Source: Pseudomonadota bacterium
GTDB taxonomy: Bacteria; Pseudomonadota; Alphaproteobacteria; Rhodospirillales; 2-02-FULL-58-16
Assembly: GCA_022572335.1 (NCBI GenBank)
Contig: JACZWD010000078.1
Location: 1-10,685, forward strand
Reading direction: 5' to 3'
DNA: 10,685 nt
Within the stretch, counting starts at the first letter, position 1. Each line of letters starts with the position of its first letter. The position numbers and the translations under genes were made by a program. The notes under the pieces were generated by a model that did no database searches, was not told the origin of the DNA, and was given only the letters and a program-made list of their open reading frames with translations. Below, piece after piece: positions 6,010 through 10,685 of the stretch.

Positions 6010-6060
6010 AGGCGTAGGGTGGAGGAGGGGGGGCGGAGCGAACCGATCTCTGAGTTCAAA

Positions 6061-6303
6061 CTACCAAAAGCGTCTTTTCGCGAACGCCTTGCCTGAGCCG
6101 GATTTGAGGTAATATTCAAATTCCTGCGCTCTCCGTTTGTCAGAGAAGGCATGATAGCAGATCAAATTCCAAGGTTTGTATTTGGACGTATGCACGGAAC
6201 CGCCGACGTCGTGCGCTTTGATGCGCTTTTTCAGATCCCCGGTGAAACCAATATATCGTTGCTCAGGAAACGCCTCACTCTGGATGAGATAGACGTAAAA
6301 CAT
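6061..6303 (-). CDS. Small GIY-YIG domain endonuclease
   Basis: Stand-alone GIY-YIG domain protein, 80 aa, the usual length for the UvrC N-terminal-like/YhbQ group. The core motif appears as VYLI (residues 4-7) and RYIGFT (16-21). R27 in LKKRIKAH matches the conserved arginine, and the EFEYYLKSGSGKAF segment (61-74) supplies the catalytic-type glutamate and the family's YLKSGSG signature. ATG 6303 is chosen because GAGGAAG precedes it by 7-9 nt and MFYVYL is the normal family beginning; the longer frame from 6336 runs over the ribosome site. Palindromic repeats flank the gene on both sides, resembling a small mobile or repeat-associated module. The function of this family is not established; DNA repair and homing-like nicking are both possible. 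Confidence 0.88.
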   Translation of the reverse strand: MFYVYLIQSEAFPEQRYIGFTGDLKKRIKAHDVGGSVHTSKYKPWNLICYHAFSDKRRAQEFEYYLKSGSGKAFAKRRFW

Positions 6304-6344
6304 GTTGTGCTTCCTCAACCAGCCCTCCTTCGCCAAGGCTTCGG

Positions 6345-6393
6345 CCTTCGCCGACCGAAAGTCGGCTTCTGCCCGCTGAAGGTCGGAGGGCAG
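6345..6393. repeat. Palindromic repeat upstream of the GIY-YIG gene
   Basis: GCCGAC (6350-6355) and GTCGGC (6361-6366) form a perfect hairpin around CGAAA. CCTTC (6345-6349) and GAAGG (6378-6382) extend it across an asymmetric loop. An alternative CTGCCC/GGGCAG pair (6369-6374, 6388-6393) is mutually exclusive with the outer part. The TTCGGCCTTCGCC composition echoes the palindrome at 5968-6009. Confidence 0.65.
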
Positions 6394-6434
6394 CCTTCAC
6401 TCTTTTAATTGCTGACTTACACCTACGGCGTAAG

Positions 6435-6460
6435 CCAGCCGAAGCTTTAGCGTAGGCTGG
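6435..6460. repeat. CCAGCC/GGCTGG hairpin
   Basis: A 6-bp stem, CCAGCC (6435-6440) and GGCTGG (6455-6460), around a 14-nt loop. CCTACG upstream and CGTAGG inside allow an alternative fold. It belongs to the palindromic cluster between the GIY-YIG gene and the AGGGAA array. Confidence 0.55.
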
Positions 6461-6499
6461 AGGTGGAAGCAGTCTCGAGAGAACCTGTCTCCGGCAGAA

Positions 6500-6529
6500 T
6501 TCCCTGTTAAACAGGGAAAATACAGGGAA
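6500..6529. repeat. Inverted and direct ACAGGGAA boxes (left group)
   Basis: TTCCCTGTTAAACAGGGAA (6500-6518) is a near-perfect palindrome of 8-bp half-sites. A third ACAGGGAA follows at 6522, 11 bp after the one at 6511, which is one helical turn. Confidence 0.85.
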
Positions 6530-6618
6530 TTTTTCCATTTTTCGGCCGATTCCGGCCTTCTGGAACCAATTTTCAGACGTGAATTCAATGGGTTGGTGAC
6601 AAATTCCCTAAAATTCGT

Positions 6619-6702
6619 AACAGGGAATAATTTCTAAGTAACAGGGAATTTTTTGACCGGAACAGGGAAATCTAATCGTGGATGAGGGAAACCAGGAATC
6701 TT
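6619..6702. repeat. Helically phased array: four AGGGAA boxes at 21-bp period
   Basis: AGGGAA begins at 6622, 6643, 6664 and 6685, exactly 21 bp apart each time. In the first three units it is the longer AACAGGGAA; the fourth is degenerate (ATGAGGGAA). The sequences between boxes differ, so the box and the spacing are conserved rather than the whole unit. The surround is AT-rich. Twenty-one base pairs is two turns of B-DNA, so all boxes face the same side, as in iterons or multi-site transposase ends. The last unit runs directly into the dyad at 6702-6836. Confidence 0.85.
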
Positions 6703-6836
6703 GTCCCTCCTATTTTTTCCATCCGCGCTAACGACCGATGCCTCTTGCAAGAGCGGGCGTACACATAGCCCGTGCCGACTGACATTGGTCGTGGATCCAA
6801 GGATTTCTGCGGCGGACAGAATAAATAGGAGGGACA
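6702..6836. repeat. 135-bp nested inverted-repeat element (cloverleaf-like, MITE/REP-like)
   Basis: Outer arms 6702-6726 and 6812-6836 are complementary over 22 of 25 positions, beginning with a perfect 14-bp TGTCCCTCCTATTT. Inside, ACGACCGATG (6731-6740) pairs with CATTGGTCGT (6783-6792), with one G-T. Within that are the palindrome CTCTTGCAAGAG (6742-6753) and the hairpin CGGGC/GCCCG (6754-6758, 6768-6772). The fold is an outer stem, an inner stem and two apical hairpins. No transposase is visible, so a non-autonomous element is inferred. Confidence 0.75.
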
Positions 6837-7420
6837 GGCTGTCAATCTTTGAGCTTCCGCCTCGGCGGGTCGTGCCCTGATGGGTGCGCGGGAGAAGGCG
6901 AGCATGTCCTGTGCCTTGATGTCATCGGTCACAGCCGATGAACACGATTGGTAGATTGTCGCCGCCTTGCCCCTCTCAACCCATCCTGTGCCTCCGACAG
7001 ACACAATCGGAAAACCAGAGCACGTAAAGAAGCATGGACCATCAAGACGCACGGATCCGCCGATAACAGACGCTCAAAAATTGACAGCCACCTGCGGATT
7101 AAAGAAGGCACAGCTACGCCGAAAACAAATTTCCACCAACTATCGAACACGACCGCCAGCCAAAATAGTTTTCACACAGTGAACCCGGCAGGTGCATCAC
7201 GGAGAGCTTAACATTCATCCCCGAGTTAGAGAACAGCCTGGACCCACAAGAGACATTTGGTCTCGATGGACTTCCTATCCAACCGCACATAGAATTTTGC
7301 TCGCCACGCGCATTTGGGAGGAAACGGTCTATGGCCGAAGAGCACGTTCAGAGGAAGCTTTCCGCATAAGGGTGCATGATCGGCGGCCCAATGTCGGTCC
7401 GGCGTAACCGGTCAGCTCGC
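6837..7420. other. Region without recognisable genes (about 580 bp)
   Basis: Open frames exist on both strands, but none has a clear start site, domain or plausible composition. The base composition is lower in GC than in the core genes, especially 7000-7200. This may be remnant accessory DNA. AATCTT occurs at 6697-6702 and again at 6844-6849 around the 135-bp element, but not directly abutting on the right. Confidence 0.55.
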
Positions 7421-8117
7421 ATGAAATTCAGTTTCGTCCCTCTGATCACGGCCCTACTCCCGGCCATCGGTGTTCATGTCTCCTATTTGTTTGCTGGCTG
7501 CACAGTTCGGTCACGTGCCGTGGTGCTTTCCCTACATTGACAGCTGCACATCCATCAGTGCCGTGGGCCGAGAGAGTCCCGAAAGCTATATTTTCCGGGC
7601 TTCTATTATTCCGACTGCCGTTTTCATGATGGTGTACTGGAGACTCAGTTGCGAATGGCTCCGGACACTTGGAAGCCACATGACGAATTGGAACCGCGTC
7701 ATGTTGTACCTGGGTTTGGCGGCCAGTATCGGCCTGATCATCTACGCGACGGTGCTGGGCTCGGTTGGCCAGGAATTCCGCGTCCAACGCCGCATCGGCG
7801 TGACCATTTTCTACATTTTCACCTTCGTGGCGCAGGTCCTTATGACGGGGCAGCTCGCGGCTCTGGTGCAATCACAACCCTCTGCCATCCCGGTGCGAAT
7901 TTGCCGTCTCCTGGCATGAATCTGTGTAGCGGTTGCTGTTCTGGGGCTTACAAGCCTCTCCCTCTGGGCATTCTACGACGGGCACAACAGGATTGACGAC
8001 GCCTTCGAATGGGTGCTTACGCTTCTGCTCCAACTGCACATTTTCGTCACCTATTTCGCGTGGAAGGACAGCGGCTTCAGAGCCAGCTTCACAGTCTCCG
8101 GGCGGCGCGAGCGATAG
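7421..8117 (+). pseudogene. FRAG1/DRAM/Sfk1-like six-helix membrane protein, broken by frameshift and in-frame TGA
   Basis: Reading across two lesions restores a protein of about 231 codons with six hydrophobic helices, the topology of the FRAG1/DRAM/Sfk1 family. The first piece is MKFSFVPLITALLPAIG... (7421-7495). One extra base at about 7496 shifts the frame. The second piece (7497-7916) contains FPYIDSCTSISAVGRESPES, close to the family's FPYIS...G...PE signature, and three helices. TGA at 7917-7919 then interrupts helix 5, after which the same frame continues for 65 codons (ICVAVAVLGLTSLSLW..., ending GRRER) to TAG at 8115-8117. Neighbouring genes end in TGA, so recoding is unlikely. Decay of an accessory gene is the simplest reading; assembly error is possible. 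The family call is moderate, and the continuity of the three pieces is stronger. Confidence 0.68.
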
Positions 8118-8269
8118 GAGCGCAGGGCGGCAGCGGAGAAATAGTTGTCGGGATAGGTTTTCAGGCCGGTGACGCAGGGGGCGTTGACCACGTGGCCGCC
8201 CCGACGCTCGAAGACGGCGTTGGCCGGCCTGTGCTATCGTTGCGCAGCCACCGGGAATGGAAAAGCTGG
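8118..8269. other. Short region between the DRAM-like pseudogene and the GtrA remnant
   Basis: No gene assigned. On the minus strand a 60-codon open stretch without a start has protein-like composition (for example CVTGLKTYPDNYFSAAALR). On the plus strand a frame leads into EWKSWMRAKREMVSRY just before the GtrA remnant. Neither is recognised. Confidence 0.4.
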
Positions 8270-8487
8270 ATGCGTGCCAAACGGGAAATGGTCAGCCGCT
8301 ACACTTTCTCAATTGAGATTTCGGTGCCGGGGTGAACTATCTGACGTATTCCTTGTTGCTGCCGGTGGCGCCAATGGCCGCGCCCTGTGTCGCGCTTGCG
8401 GTCGATTCGGCCACGGGCCTGACGGTGAATTATCTTCTGAACCGCTATGTCGTGTTCGCTAAGGAGGCGCACAGCCACCATGGTTAA
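8270..8487 (+). pseudogene. GtrA-like flippase remnant (about half-length, frame broken near 8305-8322)
   Basis: GtrA-family membrane proteins (about 120-140 aa, four helices in two similar halves) are thought to move lipid-linked sugars across the inner membrane. Here only one half is visible. FGAGVNYLTYSLLLPVAP is the first helix, followed by a second helix and the family signature GLTVNYLLNRYVVF, ending KEAHSHHG with TAA at 8485-8487. In this frame a TGA stands at 8314-8316, just before GATTTCGGT. The preceding MRAKREMVSRYTF (ATG 8270) is in another frame, so a frameshift lies at about 8305-8322. Because the protein ends right after NRYVVF, it is probably the C-terminal half. Its end overlaps the glycosyltransferase start by 8 nt and contains that gene's ribosome site, so the two were once a coupled pair. 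Confidence 0.62.
8305..8317. repeat. 13-bp repeat, left copy (TTTCTCAATTGAG)
   Basis: Identical to 10084-10096 and in the same orientation. It contains the perfect palindrome CTCAATTGAG. It lies exactly where the GtrA-like reading frame breaks. Confidence 0.85.
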
Positions 8488-9928
8488 CGGGCGGCCGGCG
8501 ATACGCCCGGGATGGCGGCAGTGGCTTGCCGGACCGATGGCGCGGTTCGGGGCAAACTTGGCGGCGCGTCCACGTGCCTGGGCCCTGGCGGCGACCTTCG
8601 CGGCCGCGATCCTGATCGGTCTATTGGCCGAACGGCCCGTCGATCCCGACTATGCCGACGCCACGGCCTATCTGAAGGCGGCCTTTCATCTGGCCAATCA
8701 CGGAACCTTTTCCGAGTCCGGCGAGTTCGGCCCGCCTTCGCCGCAGATCGGCCGCGAGCCGGGCTATGCCGTCTTCCTTGCCGCCCTGATGCGGATCGAT
8801 CCGACCTTCGGTGGCTTTACGCCGGCCTGCTTTCGCGATAACGACGTCTGCCGGGTGCGTTATCGGGTGCCGCAGTGGGCCAACGCTGCGCTGGTTGCGG
8901 TCTCGGGCCTGTTGATGTTTCTGGCGATGCGGCTGTTGAGCGGGAACCTCTGGGCCGCTTGGATTGCGGCCGGGCATCTCTGGCTCAATCACGAGTTTCA
9001 GGACGGTCTGTTCTACCTGATTTCCGACTATTTGGCCGTCTTTCTGATGGCGTTGACGGCGCTGCTGACGGCATGGGCGTGGCGTCGGCGGGAGGTGGCG
9101 TGGGTAGCGCCGGCAGTGACCTTCGCCGCCTTAACCCTGACCAAGGCGATCTTTCTGTACGGGGCCCTGGCCCTGGCGGGGCTGGCGCTGGTAGCCGCCG
9201 CCATCGCGAGTGAGGCACGGCGCCGAGTCCTCTCGGCTCTGGTCGTTGTCGTCGCCGTCTATGCGGTCGGTGTCGGCGGCTGGATGCTGCGCAATCAGGT
9301 GGTGGCCGGCATGTTCGCGGTGACGCAGACGCGGGCCGGGATTGCCCTGTCCACGCGGGAAGTGCTGAACCACATGAGCCCGGCGCAGTACGGCGGCGCA
9401 TTCGTCTATTGGACGCGCGGCGCCGGCGACAGTTGGGCCAAACGCCTGTTCGCGAAGGAGGTCTGGGAGCCGTTCGAGCTCTATGCCCCCGACGGGTTCT
9501 ATCTCCGAGGGCAGCTCGGCTACCCCAGGCGGGTCGAAGCACTGATGCGGGTCGAGGGTTTGTCGCGCCGGGCGGCGCAGGAGATCATCGACCGGCGGCT
9601 GGTTTCCGAGATCCTGGACAACCTGCCGGTCTATGCGGCGACGACGCTCCCGGTGTTGTACCGCGGCATCTGGATCGACGAGTTCATCGTCTTCAGCTTC
9701 CCGGCGCTGGTCTGGCTCTGCCTGTGGGCGCTGCGGCGGCGACGCTGGGAGGTCCTGGCGCTGGTGCTGCCGGGGTTGTTCTCGCTCACCTTCTATCCGC
9801 TGATCAGCCTCAACATTCCGCGCTATCAGATGACGACGTTGCCGGCGCTGGCGTTAGCGACTGGCTTCGCCCTGCCGGTCTTTGCCGCCTGGGTGCGGCG
9901 GCGAATCAGGCGTGCACAGGGACGATAG
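8480..9928 (+). CDS. GT-C fold (ArnT/PMT-like) integral membrane glycosyltransferase
   Basis: Polytopic inner-membrane protein of 482 aa with about 10-12 hydrophobic helices, of the GT-C type related to ArnT and dolichyl-phosphate-mannose mannosyltransferases. The first helix (AWALAATFAAAILIGLLA) is followed by the first periplasmic loop PVDPDYADATAYLKAAFHLANHGTFS. This carries the acidic residues and the Y..A..L...G.FS pattern typical of the GT-C active-site loop. QIGREPGYAVFLAAL also fits the family, and a large soluble loop spans about residues 290-400. It would transfer a sugar from a polyprenyl-phosphate donor on the periplasmic side to LPS, lipid or protein. ATG 8480 is chosen over the frame opening at 8447 because AAGGAGG (8461-8467) lies 12 nt upstream and the protein then begins normally. 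The GtrA remnant in front fits a donor-flipping partner. Substrate unknown. Confidence 0.83.
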   Translation: MVNGRPAIRPGWRQWLAGPMARFGANLAARPRAWALAATFAAAILIGLLAERPVDPDYADATAYLKAAFHLANHGTFSESGEFGPPSPQIGREPGYAVFLAALMRIDPTFGGFTPACFRDNDVCRVRYRVPQWANAALVAVSGLLMFLAMRLLSGNLWAAWIAAGHLWLNHEFQDGLFYLISDYLAVFLMALTALLTAWAWRRREVAWVAPAVTFAALTLTKAIFLYGALALAGLALVAAAIASEARRRVLSALVVVVAVYAVGVGGWMLRNQVVAGMFAVTQTRAGIALSTREVLNHMSPAQYGGAFVYWTRGAGDSWAKRLFAKEVWEPFELYAPDGFYLRGQLGYPRRVEALMRVEGLSRRAAQEIIDRRLVSEILDNLPVYAATTLPVLYRGIWIDEFIVFSFPALVWLCLWALRRRRWEVLALVLPGLFSLTFYPLISLNIPRYQMTTLPALALATGFALPVFAAWVRRRIRRAQGR

Positions 9929-9954
9929 CGGCAGCTGGGTGGCGGCGGCCGCAT

Positions 9955-10165
9955 TCAGCGCAGGAATGTGTGCTCGATCCGCCGCATGTCCCGATCGCCG
10001 TGCAGGTCCATGGTGTCGGCCACCGTGGCACACAGGGTTGATATCCCTTTCGTAAATCTTTTCGTCAAGGCCGCGCTCAGGCATTTCTCAATTGAGGTTG
10101 TGAAAGGTTTTCTCGTCGTCCCAAACGTTGATGGTCAGCGCCTCGGCAAGCTCCCGGTTTAGCCA
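9955..10165 (-). pseudogene. Possible broken minus-strand gene remnant
   Basis: Two protein-like stretches lie in different minus-strand frames. The upstream one reads WLNRELAEALTINVWDDEKT and runs into a TGA at 10090-10088. The downstream one contains TLCATVADTMDLHGDRDM and ends RRIEHTFLR with TGA at 9957-9955. The frame changes at the 13-bp repeat 10084-10096. There is no start codon, and an in-frame TAA lies upstream in the AT-rich island. I do not recognise the family; the call rests on composition only. Confidence 0.3.
10084..10096. repeat. 13-bp repeat, right copy (TTTCTCAATTGAG)
   Basis: Second perfect copy of the sequence at 8305-8317, 1,779 bp downstream and in direct orientation. 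The pair brackets the GtrA remnant's conserved part and the whole GT-C gene. Confidence 0.85.
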
Positions 10166-10320
10166 CTCAATGAAATAATTAAAATATTAACTATAATAAA
10201 AACAATAGATAGAATTAATGATAAAATTTAATCATAAAATCATTACTGATTTCTGTCAAAGTTTAAAACGATTGTTATTTAATTTAATTGACTATTTACA
10301 ATAAATTTACTATGGTCAAC
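10165..10320. other. AT-rich island upstream of a secreted-protein gene
   Basis: About 155 bp of strongly AT-rich sequence in an otherwise GC-rich window, with short ATGAT/ATCAT inverted pairs around 10217-10245. It separates the glycosyltransferase region from the last gene and contains that gene's promoter. It may act as an UP-like or xenogeneic-silencer binding region; that is inference. Confidence 0.75.
10288..10316 (+). promoter_or_regulatory. Candidate sigma-70-type promoter of the secreted-protein gene
   Basis: TTGACT (10288-10293), 17-nt spacer, TATGGT (10311-10316), in an AT-rich background. Transcription would begin near 10323, about 45 nt before the ATG at 10368. Confidence 0.55.
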
Positions 10321-10367
10321 TCGTATTTCATTAGCATGGGGGAAGCGTTAGTGGAGACTTCGATTCA

Positions 10368-10685
10368 ATGTTGTTTAGGGTCCCGCGGATACAGAAGCCG
10401 CAAATCCGCCGCGGCCTCGCGCTTTCCTTGGCTACGGCCATCATGGCGGGCGCGGTCGGCGCGGCAGCACAGACGGTGGACGTGGGCGGCCAGCCCGCGG
10501 CGCCAGGCGCCGCCGGCAACGGTGTGGTCGCCGGAGTGGCCGGCGCACCCGCGGGGGCCGGGGCGAGTTTCGTCATATCCCGCACCATCGGGCTCGGCCG
10601 CCTCAAAATTTCTTCCCTGACCGGCGGCCTGGTACGTAATGCGGTTGCCCCGAAAGTGGCCACCAGCGGCGGCGGGCAGGCGGTA
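10368..10685 (+). CDS. Secreted Gly/Ala-rich protein with signal peptide (3' end beyond window)
   Basis: An open frame of 106 codons from ATG 10368 to the window edge, still open. The N-terminus has a basic segment (MLFRVPRIQKPQIRRG), a hydrophobic core (LALSLATAIMAGAVGA) and a Sec-type cleavage site at about AAA-QT (residues 34-35). The mature part is rich in Gly, Ala and Val (GGQPAAPGAAGNGVVAGVAG), then becomes more mixed (FVISRTIGLGRLKISSLTGG). GGAGA lies about 10 nt before the ATG. A longer frame from 10288 overlaps in another phase but gives a W/R/S-rich translation without a ribosome site. Periplasmic or surface location is inferred. I do not recognise a family, and the C-terminal part needed for that is outside the window. 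Confidence 0.72.
   Translation, partial: MLFRVPRIQKPQIRRGLALSLATAIMAGAVGAAAQTVDVGGQPAAPGAAGNGVVAGVAGAPAGAGASFVISRTIGLGRLKISSLTGGLVRNAVAPKVATSGGGQAV

Larger units (their letters stand above)
5772..6060. other. Intergenic region with (CGG)7, direct repeats and a palindrome
   Basis: No gene recognised. It holds a (CGG)7 tract inside a CTTGCCGC/GCGGCAAG dyad (5820-5890), a 12-bp direct repeat, and a large imperfect palindrome (5968-6009) that precedes the end of the GIY-YIG gene. Confidence 0.6.

Noticed and set aside
6672..7052. 126-aa minus-strand frame through the 135-bp dyad
   Set aside because: It reads through the inverted-repeat element and repeated boxes, has no ribosome site or domain, and is probably a chance frame.
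7917..7919. Selenocysteine or readthrough at the in-frame TGA
   Set aside because: TGA falls inside a hydrophobic helix, no selenocysteine-element hairpin was evident just downstream, and the same gene also has a frameshift. Decay is simpler.
8118..8230. Minus-strand 60-codon stretch (CVTGLKTYPDNYFSAAALR)
   Set aside because: It looks protein-like but has no start, is bounded by a stop upstream, overlaps the antisense of the DRAM-like C-terminus, and matches no family I know. Kept only as a note.
9968..10162. 64-aa plus-strand frame after the glycosyltransferase
   Set aside because: No ribosome site and no recognisable domain; the minus strand of the same stretch looks equally or more protein-like.
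10288..10620. 110-aa plus-strand frame at the right end
   Set aside because: Its start overlaps the promoter, the translation is W/R/S-rich shadow of the signal-peptide frame at 10368, and it lacks a ribosome site.

Overview
The window looks like chromosomal DNA of a GC-rich alphaproteobacterium, most likely of the Rhodospirillales type. The basis is gene order and protein families: RNase D, kdsD, lptC and lptA in a row on one strand is an arrangement I associate with that group, where lptB, rpoN, hpf and ptsN usually follow. The NDUFA9-like (complex I associated) dehydrogenase and the short MarR regulator fit the same group. No taxonomic search was possible.

The left half (1-5235) is core genome. 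On the minus strand, a tRNA-Leu(CAG) gene is followed after 38 nt by a short RNase D. Then comes a 435-bp intergenic region with a 60-bp tandem duplication and a good promoter, and then kdsD-lptC-lptA. These last three act in sequence: KdsD makes arabinose-5-phosphate for Kdo and the LPS core, and LptC and LptA carry finished LPS from the inner to the outer membrane. lptA runs off the left edge. Divergent promoters at 3430-3506 serve the tRNA gene (minus) and the NDUFA9-like gene (plus). The NDUFA9-like gene converges with the MarR gene across a strong hairpin.

The middle (5236-8330) is accessory or decaying sequence. It holds a run of strong dyads, a possible 28-residue membrane peptide with its own promoter and 5' hairpin, and a (CGG)7 tract. 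It also holds a small GIY-YIG endonuclease gene between palindromic repeats, an AT-rich array of AGGGAA boxes at exact 21-bp spacing, and a 135-bp nested inverted-repeat element that starts where the array ends. After about 580 bp with no recognisable gene comes a six-helix FRAG1/DRAM-like gene broken by one frameshift and one in-frame TGA.

The right part (8270-10685) concerns envelope glycosylation and secretion. A remnant of a GtrA-like flippase gene overlaps the start of an intact GT-C/ArnT-like membrane glycosyltransferase gene. A 13-bp repeat flanks this pair, and apparent reading frames break at both copies. Beyond an AT-rich island with a good sigma-70-type promoter, a secreted Gly/Ala-rich protein begins and runs off the right edge.

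I did not find a complete new defence or mobile system. The strongest candidates for undescribed biology are the phased 21-bp box array joined to the 135-bp dyad, the GIY-YIG/palindrome module, and the promoter-hairpin-micropeptide unit.
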